DNA of 23,070 nucleotides from CAJXCL01 sp964394335 (lineage in GTDB: Bacteria > Nitrospinota > Nitrospinia > CAJXCL01), in contig CAYMVZ010000027.1 of the NCBI GenBank assembly GCA_964394335.1, forward strand, positions 1-23,070. Reading direction: 5' to 3'. The position numbers and the translations under genes are program-made. How positions within the stretch are numbered: the stretch's first letter is position 1; each line of letters opens with the position of its first letter. This document shows, in pieces, positions 1 to 7,264 of this stretch. Under the pieces are notes generated by a model. It was not told where the DNA came from and did not search any database. It saw only the letters and a program-made list of their open reading frames with translations.

Positions 1-338
1 TTAAAAATCTTGTTGTTTATCCTGAAAACATGAAAAAGAATCTCGATAAAACTCAAGGACTCATTTATTCTCAAAGAATTCTTCTGGAACTGGCGAAACG
101 AGGCATTTCAAGAGAGCTTGCATACAATATTGTTCAAAAGAACGCCATGCGAGCAATAAAGAATGGCAAAAATTTTAAAAATTTATTAGCAAAAGATAAA
201 GATATAAAGAAATATTTAACCGCAAAAGATATAAACAGTGCTTTTAACGTAAAATACCATTTAAAGCATGTGGACATGATTTTTAAAAAAGTTTTTGGAG
301 AAATAGAGTCTCACCGCAAAGGCCGTAGAGATACGTGA
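1..338 (+). CDS. purB: Adenylosuccinate lyase, C-terminal end (5' end outside window)
   Basis: The reading frame is open from base 3 with no stop before 336-338, so this is the 3' end of a gene that begins upstream of the window. The first residues read KNLVVYPENM, followed by KKNLDKTQGLIYSQRILLEL. This matches the start of the C-terminal helical domain of adenylosuccinate lyase, where PENM is followed by an N-x-T-x-G-L segment and S/Q-R-x-LLEL. The rest, with QKNAM and a final lysine-rich helix, fits the ADSL C-terminal domain. The enzyme acts in the cytoplasm. It cleaves SAICAR in purine synthesis and adenylosuccinate in AMP synthesis. The catalytic residues lie upstream and cannot be checked. 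An internal ATG at 30 is not the real start, because the conserved frame continues upstream of it. Confidence 0.85.
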   Translation, partial: KNLVVYPENMKKNLDKTQGLIYSQRILLELAKRGISRELAYNIVQKNAMRAIKNGKNFKNLLAKDKDIKKYLTAKDINSAFNVKYHLKHVDMIFKKVFGEIESHRKGRRDT

Positions 339-478
339 ATCTGCGATCTCTGCAGCAAATCTTTTTTGTAACGAATTAAGTACGGAAAATCACTTGTTGA
401 CTCGGTTTATTGCGAATGATTAGCGATTGGGGTCATACCTTACCTATTTACATTTACAATATTTAATATTAATAGATA

Positions 479-494
479 ACGGGCTGTTGCCCAA
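479..494 (+). repeat. Short palindromic repeat ACGGGCTGTTGCCCAA (copy 1)
   Basis: The core GGGC-tgtt-GCCC can form a 4-bp stem. Near-identical copies lie at 1624-1639 and 16576-16591 in the same orientation with the same flanking AC and AA. This copy ends 16 bases before the chosen ATG of the DUF3179 gene. Confidence 0.6.
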
Positions 495-510
495 TTTCAA
501 TGGTGCAAAA

Positions 511-1476
511 ATGACGTATAAATTGCGCAACGGATTTGTTTTATTGCTTTTTTTAATTATTGCTGTTTTTAACGATGAGTCTTGGGCATTTCGGGAGTTC
601 GATTTTTCCAATAATTTAATCCCCTTAAAAGAAATAAAATCGGGAGGAGTCTCAAAAGACGGTATCCCGGCTGTTATTTTTCCGGAAATCATAACCACAA
701 CAAAAGCAGCAGAATTTATGAAAGATTCTGATCGTGTCATGGGATTATCGATAAATAAAAAAAGTAGAGCCTATCCCATTAAAATACTGAATTGGCATGA
801 ACTTGTAAATGACAGGCTTGGAGACAGGAATGTATTAATCTCTTTTTGTCCGCTCTGTGGTACAGGACTGGTGTTTGATAGACAGGTAGGAAATAAAGAA
901 CTTACCTTTGCTGTCTCAGGATTGCTTTACAACAGTGACCTTCTATTTTATGACCACCATAGCGATTCTTTGTGGTCTCAAATTGAAGGGAAGGGCATAA
1001 CCGGCAAATTTAGCGGAAGTAAATTGAATCAATTACCTTCGTTACACACCACATGGGGGTATTGGAAAAAGCAACACCCTGACACTACGGTTGCTTTACC
1101 GGAACTTGGCTATATGCCGAGCTACGAAGCAGATGAATATGCAGCGTATAACAAATCCAACGAACTTATGTTCCCCGTATCAAAAAAAGATTCCCGTTTT
1201 CACCCAAAAGAAACAATAATTGGCGTCAGGTTAAATGGTGTCGCAAAGGCTTATTTTTACTCAACACTTAAAAAGTTAAAAACACCCATAGCTGATGCTG
1301 TTGGTGGTCAACCTATATTAGTGCATTATGATAAAGCGTCTTCAACAGCATATATTACGAATAAAAATAATAAACTTCTAAATTCAACCGTGGGGTTTTG
1401 GTTTGCCTGGTATGCATTTAACAGTGATACACTTATTTATAATGCAACTATCAGCAGCCAGCTTTTGGCGAAATAA
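511..1476 (+). CDS. Secreted DUF3179 domain protein
   Basis: This is a 321-residue protein of unknown biochemical function. After a basic N-terminus (MTYKLRNG) there is a hydrophobic stretch ending in SWA, which looks like a signal peptide, so export is likely. The body matches DUF3179. It has YPIKILNWHELVND, then FCPLCGTGLVFDR with cysteines near residues 113 and 116, then SGLLYNSDLLFYDHHSDSLW, and near the end FWFAWYAFNSDTLIY. The paired cysteines and the histidine could bind a metal or form a redox centre, but this is inference. I chose ATG 511 over a TTG at 427 in the same frame because 511 begins the signal peptide and the 28 extra residues cross the repeat at 479-494. No clear ribosome binding site is visible. 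The last ten or so codons resemble the intergenic repeat at 1505-1540, so the tail may be repeat-derived. Confidence 0.8.
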   Translation: MTYKLRNGFVLLLFLIIAVFNDESWAFREFDFSNNLIPLKEIKSGGVSKDGIPAVIFPEIITTTKAAEFMKDSDRVMGLSINKKSRAYPIKILNWHELVNDRLGDRNVLISFCPLCGTGLVFDRQVGNKELTFAVSGLLYNSDLLFYDHHSDSLWSQIEGKGITGKFSGSKLNQLPSLHTTWGYWKKQHPDTTVALPELGYMPSYEADEYAAYNKSNELMFPVSKKDSRFHPKETIIGVRLNGVAKAYFYSTLKKLKTPIADAVGGQPILVHYDKASSTAYITNKNNKLLNSTVGFWFAWYAFNSDTLIYNATISSQLLAK

Positions 1477-1822
1477 AGGGATAAAGTCCACTTATGACTG
1501 CATTATAATACAGCTATAAGCAGTCAGCTATCGGCGCTCAAAATTACACACCTCGCTCATTCAAGCGGTCAGCATTCAGCTATCAGCAAGATCCTCTGAA
1601 GAGGGGGTTGATGTTGCACCATGACGGGCTGTTGCCCAAACATAAAAGTGAGTGAAATGTTATTAAGAGCACCCCTGTGAATTGCACTCCGCCTTCTTGC
1701 GAAGGAAGGGAAAGATGGGAGGTTATAATTCACGCATAATTCGGGTTCATTAATCCCTTTGCCTTTATTGGAGTATGTTAATTCTGTCCTTAGGTTAAGT
1801 TAACACGTAGAGAGATTACAAT
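1477..1822. other. Intergenic stretch with decayed repeats
   Basis: No credible gene is seen. Positions 1503-1532 hold a motif of the type CAGCTATAAGCAGTCAGC, which resembles the 3' end of the preceding gene at 1440-1470. A shorter related piece (GGTCAGCATTCAGCTATCAG) is at 1564-1583. A second copy of the ACGGGCTGTTGCCCAA palindrome lies at 1624-1639. The remainder up to the next start is AT-rich and probably holds the promoter of the downstream gene, but I cannot place it. Confidence 0.5.
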
Positions 1823-3028
1823 ATGCAAGAAGATAAAACAGGACTCGTAGATTTTTTTAATAATCTCGTGAAAAACCAAGGTTTGAAATTAACGATAATT
1901 TTGTGGTGTCTTTTTGGAGCTTATTTTGTTTTTTATGCGGTAATGAACCCTGGAAAACACACTGTGACACCTGCGTATTGGCAGGCTTCTTTAAATTGGA
2001 TAAACAGCCAAAATCTTTATACTGGCAAAGGAGTAGGATTTTTGTATCTTCCTCAATCAGCTATTATGCAGATACCTTTTGCCATTATGCCATTTACTAT
2101 TGCTGAGCCAGTGTGGCGTATCGTCAACATTTCTCTCTTTGCCTTCTCATGCTATATAGTAGCATTATTATGCCGATTCATGCCTACAAAAAAAAGCTTT
2201 CTCATTATCTCATTATTTTCTTTACCCCTGGCAATTGACAGTGCACGAAATGGGCAAATAAATCTGACAATAGCAACTCTGCTAAGCATTACGGCATATA
2301 CCTTAACGCATAAAAACTATACGCTCAGCGTCATTGTTTGCCTCATTGGTTTTGCGCTTAAGCCATATATGGTAGTACCGTTGTTGTTAATTTGTGGGGT
2401 TTTTCCAAAGCGTTGTCTTCCTTCAGCAGTTATAGGTGTGCTCATCTTGTTTCTTTTTCCTTTTCTTTTTCAAGTACCCAACTATGTGTTGCATCAATAC
2501 AAGGAATTCTTAAATACATTGGATGTTGCTCATACAGTGGCTCAACACCAGGATTTTGCATCTTTTTTTGGAATGCTCAACGTTTTTGGAGTAAATATAG
2601 AATCCTCAGTTCAAATGTTTTATTCACTAATATTTGCCTTGGCTACTTTTTTTTATAGTTTATATCATTCGATAAAAAGCCCTAAAGAAGAAAGTTCTAT
2701 TATTATTATAAGTATTGCAATATCGTTTATTTTACTTTTTAGCTCAAGAACAGAAAATAACACATATTGCATGATAGGACCTTTTATCGCCTATTTTTTT
2801 TTACGATCAATTGCAATGCAAGCAAATTTACGTATTATAAATGCAATAACTCTGATTCTTTGTTATGTTGCTATGGCTGGCAGCTACGAGGTGGGAAAAT
2901 TCTTTACTCCAGATCGAGCCGTGTGGTTAGCCCCTCTGGGCTTAACAGTCTTCATATGCTACACGCTGCTGATAATTATACCAGGGATTCAGAGGTTATC
3001 TTTTACATATACTGGCGCCGAATCTTAA
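1823..3028 (+). CDS. GT87-like (DUF2029) polytopic membrane glycosyltransferase
   Basis: This 401-residue protein has roughly nine to eleven hydrophobic segments spread over its whole length, so it is an integral inner-membrane protein. The layout fits the GT87/DUF2029 family, whose members are polyprenol-phosphate-sugar-dependent mannosyltransferases or relatives. After the first membrane helix there is a loop with TVTPAYWQASLNWINSQNLY, then YLPQSAIMQIPFAIMPF. The SARNGQINLTIATLL segment and the ALKPYMVVPLL segment (NGQ-N and KPY signatures) follow. The sugar and acceptor cannot be told from sequence. Family length is usually 380 to 450 residues, so it appears complete. A weak AGAGAG lies about ten bases before the ATG. 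It stands alone, flanked by repeat-bearing spacers. An O-antigen polymerase or another GT-C enzyme is the main alternative. Confidence 0.7.
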   Translation: MQEDKTGLVDFFNNLVKNQGLKLTIILWCLFGAYFVFYAVMNPGKHTVTPAYWQASLNWINSQNLYTGKGVGFLYLPQSAIMQIPFAIMPFTIAEPVWRIVNISLFAFSCYIVALLCRFMPTKKSFLIISLFSLPLAIDSARNGQINLTIATLLSITAYTLTHKNYTLSVIVCLIGFALKPYMVVPLLLICGVFPKRCLPSAVIGVLILFLFPFLFQVPNYVLHQYKEFLNTLDVAHTVAQHQDFASFFGMLNVFGVNIESSVQMFYSLIFALATFFYSLYHSIKSPKEESSIIIISIAISFILLFSSRTENNTYCMIGPFIAYFFLRSIAMQANLRIINAITLILCYVAMAGSYEVGKFFTPDRAVWLAPLGLTVFICYTLLIIIPGIQRLSFTYTGAES

Positions 3029-3053
3029 AAAAACAATTAGGCCTAACTATTGA

Positions 3054-3137
3054 TTGAAGTCTCCCCTTCCTAAGGGGTCAAGGGGTATCACTAACCCCGC
3101 AACAAACTGCAAGGGATGCGCTCGCTAAATACTTTCA
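3054..3137 (+). repeat. Dispersed repeat family 1, copy A
   Basis: It starts with TTGAAGTCTCCCC, passes through CTAACCCCGCAACAAACTGC and ends with the family core CGCTCGCTAAATACTTTC at 3119-3136. Other copies of this end are at 4360-4377, 6615-6632, 7172-7189 and 15857-15874, with an inverted one at 22243-22258. It lies in the spacer just after the GT87-like gene. Confidence 0.8.
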
Positions 3138-3300
3138 ATCGTTAGGGTTTTGATAAATTTCAAGTTGATAAATGTATATTTGAAAAAGGGTAAGTTGAAA
3201 CCAATATGAGTCCTTTGGAATTATCACTGAAATAGCAGCAGATTCGTTGAAATTGTGCGCCTTTAGGTAATGAATTTTTAAAAATAAATAATAAATATCA

Positions 3301-3327
3301 GTTTCACCAATTGGGTAAACTTTTTTT
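3301..3327 (+). terminator. Possible rho-independent terminator upstream of the TPR gene
   Basis: GTTTCACC and GGGTAAAC can pair around an AATT loop with one mismatch (seven of eight pairs). A run of seven T follows at once. It lies 270 bases after the GT87-like gene and 60 bases before the TPR gene, so it could end upstream transcripts or attenuate the next gene. It may also be chance in AT-rich DNA. Confidence 0.4.
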
Positions 3328-3387
3328 GCATCATCATCGCTGAAGCAATGATACCCTCTTAATATAAATACCTTTTAAAATTTCATC

Positions 3388-4248
3388 ATGCAAGATTCAG
3401 AAAGTAACAAAGACAAAATAGTGGCAACTATATCTAATAGAAATAATTTTTTTCTGATTTTGATTTTGTTACTGCTAATTCCAGCATGTACTCAGAATAT
3501 AGACGATGCTGAAAAGCTAAAGCAAAAAATTGTAAAACTTTCTAATGCTGGTAAATATTCTGAAGCAATCCCATTTGCAGAAAAGGAGTTGCAAATTAAA
3601 GAAAAAGTTCTTGGTCCAAATCATTTCGAAGTTGCTAAATCAGTCGACAATATTGCTTCGCTTTATAGCAGTTTAGGTAAATATGAAAAGTCACTACCTT
3701 TGTTTAAACGCTCATTGATAATTTATGAAAAAGCTCTTAGTCCTGAGCACCCGGATATTGCTAAACCTCTCGACAATGTGGCAGCGCTTTATTTCGTTAA
3801 GGGCGATTTTGATAAAGCAGAACCATTATATAAGCGCTCATTAGCCATTCGTGAAAAAAAGTTTGGTCAGGAACATCCTGATGTTGCCGATTCCCTCCAT
3901 ACTCTTGCTACACTTTATAAGAGTAAAGAGGAATACGAAAAAGCAGAGCCTCTATATAAGCGATCTTTAACAATTTGGGAAAAGGCTGTGGGGTTGGAGC
4001 ACCCTAATGTTGCTTCATCCCTCAGAAGCCTGGCTATAATTTATTACACTAAAGGTGAATACGAGAAAGCAGAGCCTTTATATAAACGCTCATTAGCCAT
4101 ATATGAAAAAGCGTTTGGTCAGGAGTATCCCTCTATTGTTACAGACCTAAACAACATGGCTGAACTATACAGGAAACTCGGTGAGGATGAAAAGGCGCAA
4201 GCTTTCTTAAATCGAGCTGAAGGAATGAAAAAAGGGATAGCACCTTAA
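3388..4248 (+). CDS. Lipoprotein with kinesin-light-chain-type TPR repeats
   Basis: This 286-residue protein begins with a 20-residue polar leader and a leucine/isoleucine-rich helix that ends in LLIPAC. That is a lipobox with the acylated cysteine at position 34, so it is probably membrane-anchored and outside the cytoplasm. From about residue 48 to 280 there are about five or six 42-residue TPR units. Each has the form A-x-LY-x-x-x-G-x-Y-x-KAEPLYKRSL-x-I-x-EK-x-x-G-x-EHP-x-VA, which is the kinesin light chain/TPR_12 pattern. Such repeats bind proteins or peptides and give no enzymatic function. The repeats are also similar at DNA level (TTATATAAGCGCTCATTAGC-like blocks), which suggests recent internal duplication. 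The start lacks a clear ribosome binding site, and no closer ATG would keep the signal helix. Dispersed repeats lie on both sides. The partner is unknown. Confidence 0.85.
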   Translation: MQDSESNKDKIVATISNRNNFFLILILLLLIPACTQNIDDAEKLKQKIVKLSNAGKYSEAIPFAEKELQIKEKVLGPNHFEVAKSVDNIASLYSSLGKYEKSLPLFKRSLIIYEKALSPEHPDIAKPLDNVAALYFVKGDFDKAEPLYKRSLAIREKKFGQEHPDVADSLHTLATLYKSKEEYEKAEPLYKRSLTIWEKAVGLEHPNVASSLRSLAIIYYTKGEYEKAEPLYKRSLAIYEKAFGQEYPSIVTDLNNMAELYRKLGEDEKAQAFLNRAEGMKKGIAP

Positions 4249-4249
4249 A

Positions 4250-4264
4250 GCGGAGAAACTCCGC
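4250..4264. other. Perfect hairpin right after the TPR gene
   Basis: GCGGAG-AAA-CTCCGC forms a perfect 6-bp stem and begins one base after the stop codon. There is no T run after it, so it is not a standard intrinsic terminator. It may protect a transcript end or be part of the following repeat. Confidence 0.5.
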
Positions 4265-4272
4265 AACCACAA

Positions 4273-4378
4273 TTGAAGCTCCCCGTAGCAGAGCTTCAGT
4301 GTAGAGTATGATTTTATTTTAAGTTCACTCGCTAACCCCGCAGCAAGCTGCAGTGAGTGCGCTCGCTAAACACTTTCG
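4273..4378 (+). repeat. Dispersed repeat family 1, copy B (long form)
   Basis: This copy begins TTGAAGCTCCCCGTAGCAG and can fold a TGAAGCT/AGCTTCA hairpin. It continues through GTAGAGTATGATTTT, TTCACTCGCTAA, a GCAGC/GCTGC hairpin and the core CGCTCGCTAAACACTTTC at 4360-4377. The first 60 or so bases are almost identical to the reverse complement of 22251-22308, with about five differences by eye. Confidence 0.85.
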
Positions 4379-4738
4379 GAATGGAGAACCGAATTGGACA
4401 GCGAAGCATGAGCTGCCCAAAGGTTCAGGCCATGGATGGAAGAGCTAAGCTCAGCTTTGCCGAAATCAAATGGAGCTTCCGCTCCGGTGCGCAAAAAAAA
4501 ATTGCTCAGCTTTGCATAAGGCGCTGTAAAAAGAAAAAACTAACAGCGTCTAAAAAAAACAGTTATAACGGAGTAATAGTTTTGAAAAAGTCATCCATTA
4601 ACTGTCAAAGGAAAGTTTGACACCTGTTTCATCCTATGATAAATTTTCACCAGAAAACTATTTCTTTTAAGAATAACTGGAATGTCCTTATAATAGATTT
4701 ATAAAGATCCTTTATTCAGAAATTCCTTGTAATATTCC
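4379..4738. other. Non-coding spacer between the TPR and radical SAM genes
   Basis: An open frame of about 87 codons exists here (4357-4620), but it starts inside the repeat and its product is basic and low in complexity. The family 3 repeat copy also lies within it, so I do not call it a gene. After 4620 the DNA is AT-rich and likely holds the promoter of the radical SAM gene. No boxes can be placed with confidence. Confidence 0.5.
4509..4554 (+). repeat. Dispersed repeat family 3, copy 1
   Basis: It begins GCTTTGCATAAGGCGCTGTA and ends ACAGCGTCTAAA. GGCGCTGT and ACAGCGTC can pair around a loop of about 15 bases with one wobble. The reverse complement of 20738-20783 matches it at about four bases in five. 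A further TTGCATAAGGCGCT core occurs inverted near 20801-20814. Confidence 0.7.
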
Positions 4739-6511
4739 ATGAAGACCTTACTCCTTTTTCCCTTTCAGTGGTATCCTACTCAGCCATATCTGAGTACACC
4801 CTATCTGACTTCATATCTCCAATCAAAAGGATGGGATGTTGTTCAGAGAGACTTTAATATCCTCTCCTATGACATTTTTCTATCCCGCCCATTCCTGGAA
4901 AAAGCGGTTTCAAGGAGCAGAAGAAAGATAGAGTTACTTCGCGGTAAATCATCCCTGACAAAGGTAGAAAATGCCTTGCTCCAGGTCCTTTCTGTCGGGG
5001 ATCAATATTCCGGGGTTATCATTTCACGGGTCGATGAAGCTAAAAAAGTGATGCGCTCACCTGAACAATTTTTCAAATTTGACATTTACCAGGAAGCCCA
5101 TACGATTATTCAATCGGCACTTAAACTAATTTCCGATGCCTATTTCCCATCGATGCTCAGCTTCTTAACGTACCGGAGTGGGAGCGGAGCAGAGGAATCT
5201 TCCCAGAAGGCCCAAACTATGGTATCAGACGAGGATACCAATCCATTTATAGAGTTATATGAAAATTTCCTGTTAGGATCAGAGCAGTGGGAGAATTATC
5301 ATATTATAGGGATTTCCGTTATCGGGACGTCACAGATTATTCCCGGTCTTACACTGGCCAGAATGCTTAAAAAGCGTTATCCTCATCTTTCTATTGTGCT
5401 TGGTGGGCCTATATTCAGCGTGATCGCGGAAAAGCTCAAAAAATGGCCTGAATTTTTTGATGAATTCTGCCATACCATTATTACTTTTGAGGGAGAGGAA
5501 CCTCTTGACCAACTTTTAGTCGCTATTAAAAGCGGTTCTTCCCTGGATGGGATTCCAAACCTGATCTATAAGAACAATGGTCAGGTTAAAGTGAGTGAGC
5601 GCAAGGCAACAGTGCGGTTTAACGAAATACCACCGCCGACCTTTGATGGGCTACCTGTAGATTTATACCTTTCGCCCTATCCTATTTTACCGGTTCTTCA
5701 GAGCCGGGGATGTTATTGGGGCAAATGCACATTTTGTACACATAGCTATATTTACGGGCAGCGATACAGCCTGCATAAGAGTCCTTCCATGGTGGATCAA
5801 TTGGAGTTTTTTTCCAAAAAATATAAAACAAAATACTTTACTTTTTCTGATGAAGCTGTCTCTCCCCATGCACTCAATGACCTCTCTGATCATATTATTA
5901 AAAGAGGTCTTGATTTTAGTGGGCTGGTCATGCTGAGGTTTGAGAAGAAAATGGATGCAGGTCTTTTTAAAAAAATGAAAAAGGCAGGATTTGACTTCCT
6001 TCTCTACGGTCTTGAGAGTGCCAATAACCGTATTCTTTCACTAATGGAGAAGGGAAACTCAGGCGAACTTGCACGTGATGTTCTAAGAATAAGTAGGGAG
6101 GCCGGAATCTGGAACCACCTTTTTCTCTTTTTCGGATTTCCAACAGAGACCTGGGAAGAGGCAATGGAGACCATTGAATTTCTAAAAGAGAATAGAGAGA
6201 ACATTCACTCCCTTGCCCCGGGCGTCTTTACTTTAAACAAGGATTCGGTAATCTATAACCACCCAGAAAAATTTTCCATTACCCGGTTCATTGATCCTCC
6301 TGAGATGGATATTGCAACGCACCTGAGCTTTGAAATCAGTAATGGTATGTCCGTTAAATCCGCACAGAAGGCAAGTGATTTATGTGTGGAGCAAGTAAAT
6401 AGGTTATTTTCGAGCAATAATATTTGGGGGGGCATGCCACGGGAGCACTTCCTCCTTTATCTTAACCATTATGGAATGGAAGCACTAAACAAGAATTTTC
6501 TAAGTCAGTAA
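4739..6511 (+). CDS. B12-binding-domain radical SAM protein of unknown substrate
   Basis: This is a 590-residue cytoplasmic enzyme. The N-terminal 180 residues carry LLLFPFQWYPTQPYLSTPYLTSYLQSKG-type sequence, as in proteins with a cobalamin-binding fold. A Rossmann-like segment at about 185-285 reads IIGISVIGTSQIIPGLTLAR and then LSIVLGGP. The DXHXXG cobalamin motif is not evident, so B12 may not be bound in the base-off form. The radical SAM cluster motif is RGCYWGKCTFC with cysteines 325, 330 and 333, a CX4CX2C spacing instead of the usual CX3CX2C. Downstream elements FSDEAVSP, GLVMLRFEKKM, LLYGLESANNRILSLMEKG and FLFFGFPTET fit the partial TIM barrel (about 315-510). The product cannot be predicted. 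Methylthiolation, methylation and RiPP or lipid modification are all possible. It is a lone gene between repeats. No strong ribosome binding site is visible. Confidence 0.85.
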   Translation: MKTLLLFPFQWYPTQPYLSTPYLTSYLQSKGWDVVQRDFNILSYDIFLSRPFLEKAVSRSRRKIELLRGKSSLTKVENALLQVLSVGDQYSGVIISRVDEAKKVMRSPEQFFKFDIYQEAHTIIQSALKLISDAYFPSMLSFLTYRSGSGAEESSQKAQTMVSDEDTNPFIELYENFLLGSEQWENYHIIGISVIGTSQIIPGLTLARMLKKRYPHLSIVLGGPIFSVIAEKLKKWPEFFDEFCHTIITFEGEEPLDQLLVAIKSGSSLDGIPNLIYKNNGQVKVSERKATVRFNEIPPPTFDGLPVDLYLSPYPILPVLQSRGCYWGKCTFCTHSYIYGQRYSLHKSPSMVDQLEFFSKKYKTKYFTFSDEAVSPHALNDLSDHIIKRGLDFSGLVMLRFEKKMDAGLFKKMKKAGFDFLLYGLESANNRILSLMEKGNSGELARDVLRISREAGIWNHLFLFFGFPTETWEEAMETIEFLKENRENIHSLAPGVFTLNKDSVIYNHPEKFSITRFIDPPEMDIATHLSFEISNGMSVKSAQKASDLCVEQVNRLFSSNNIWGGMPREHFLLYLNHYGMEALNKNFLSQ

Positions 6512-6570
6512 AAGGTTTTTTTATATCTGTTGATCGGCCAAATCTTTCAACATTTTAAAAGGCCAAAAAT

Positions 6571-6632
6571 TGAAGTCTCCCTCGCTCGCTAACCCAGCCC
6601 AAGCAAGGGGAATGCGCTCGCTAAACACTTTC
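6571..6632 (+). repeat. Dispersed repeat family 1, copy C
   Basis: It begins TTGAAGTCTCCC, then CGCTCGCTAACCCAGCCCAAG, then GGGGAATG and the core CGCTCGCTAAACACTTTC at 6615-6632. The final TTTCA supplies the TGA stop codon of the zinc-ribbon gene on the other strand. Confidence 0.8.
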
Positions 6633-6900
6633 AGCTACCCCCACCCGTTGGATTTACCGGTGAAAACGGATCGCCATCGGATTTTTCGGTGTAACCTTCT
6701 GCAACCCCCTTTTCAAATCTATCAACGGTTATGTTATTTTCATCATCCCGGGTTACAAAATTCTTACCCTTACAATGAGGGCAAATATACCAATATTCAG
6801 TTTCGTCCGGCTTCGGCTTTATAGCATTAGAGCTAATAGTTTCAGGCGGCCATTCCGTAGAGAAAGCTTCATTGCATCCCATGCATTTTTCTGTACTCAT
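6631..6900 (-). CDS. Small zinc-ribbon protein
   Basis: This is an 89-residue protein of unknown function. It begins MSTEKCMGCNEAF and has a second cysteine pair in YICPHCKGKNFV, with CxxC knuckles at about residues 6-9 and 45-48. The four cysteines are spaced as in a zinc ribbon, so one structural zinc is likely. The C-terminus is acidic and then rich in glycine and proline (NPTGGGS), probably disordered. I chose ATG 6900 because GGAAGGAG stands about 8 bases upstream on the minus strand, the usual place for a ribosome binding site. A longer frame from 6975 would add 25 residues that lack conserved features. The stop codon comes from the abutting repeat, so the natural C-terminus may have been altered. 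A small regulator or adaptor is possible, but nothing in the context says which. Confidence 0.7.
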   Translation of the reverse strand: MSTEKCMGCNEAFSTEWPPETISSNAIKPKPDETEYWYICPHCKGKNFVTRDDENNITVDRFEKGVAEGYTEKSDGDPFSPVNPTGGGS

Positions 6901-7264
6901 TATTACTACTCCTTCCTTTAAATCCCTTTGGCGCGAATGCCGAAAAGGTGTTAAGAGTTTTCCAAAAAATATCAAGTTATTTTTGGTAAGCCATCAGTCT
7001 ATTTTTAACTTTATGTTAATAACCTGATAATAAATATATAGTATAAAAAAAAACCAATATTAGTGCAATATAAAAAAACATGAGTAATAAAATCAAACAG
7101 TTAAAAAAAGAGATTCTTCGGTTAACGCCTCAGAATGACATTGCGACACAGCCTGCAAGCGACGGGGAATGCGTTCGCTAAACACTTTCACTGTCGGCTT
7201 TCTTCAGAAGTCAACAGCAGACTTTAACCTTCCATCAATCTATGATTTCAGCTAAAATGGATTT
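6901..7264. other. Spacer between zinc-ribbon and hydroxylase genes
   Basis: The first 170 bases are very AT-rich and probably contain the divergent promoter for the zinc-ribbon gene. Positions 7112-7189 hold two repeat pieces, described separately. I see no further gene. Confidence 0.5.
7112..7189 (+). repeat. Composite repeat: family 4 piece joined to family 1 copy D
   Basis: Positions 7112-7140 (ATTCTTCGGTTAACGCCTCA, then GAATGACA) match the reverse complement of 15431-15458 nearly base for base. Positions 7172-7189 hold the family 1 core CGTTCGCTAAACACTTTC, preceded by GACGGGGAATG. The two families therefore occur side by side here, and they are close again at 15431-15876. Confidence 0.75.

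Noticed and set aside
427..510. TTG at 427 as the start of the DUF3179 gene
   Set aside because: The extra 28 residues cross a palindromic repeat and would bury the signal peptide. ATG 511 starts directly before the basic and hydrophobic leader.
4357..4620. An 87-codon open frame after the TPR gene
   Set aside because: It begins inside repeat copy B, contains the family 3 repeat, and its product is basic and low in complexity with no ribosome binding site.
3054..7189. An integron cassette array, because single genes alternate with hairpin repeats
   Set aside because: The repeats do not show the RYYYAAC/GTTRRRY core sites of attC, the zinc-ribbon gene runs in the opposite direction, and no integrase gene is seen. 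The repeats also occur far outside this stretch.
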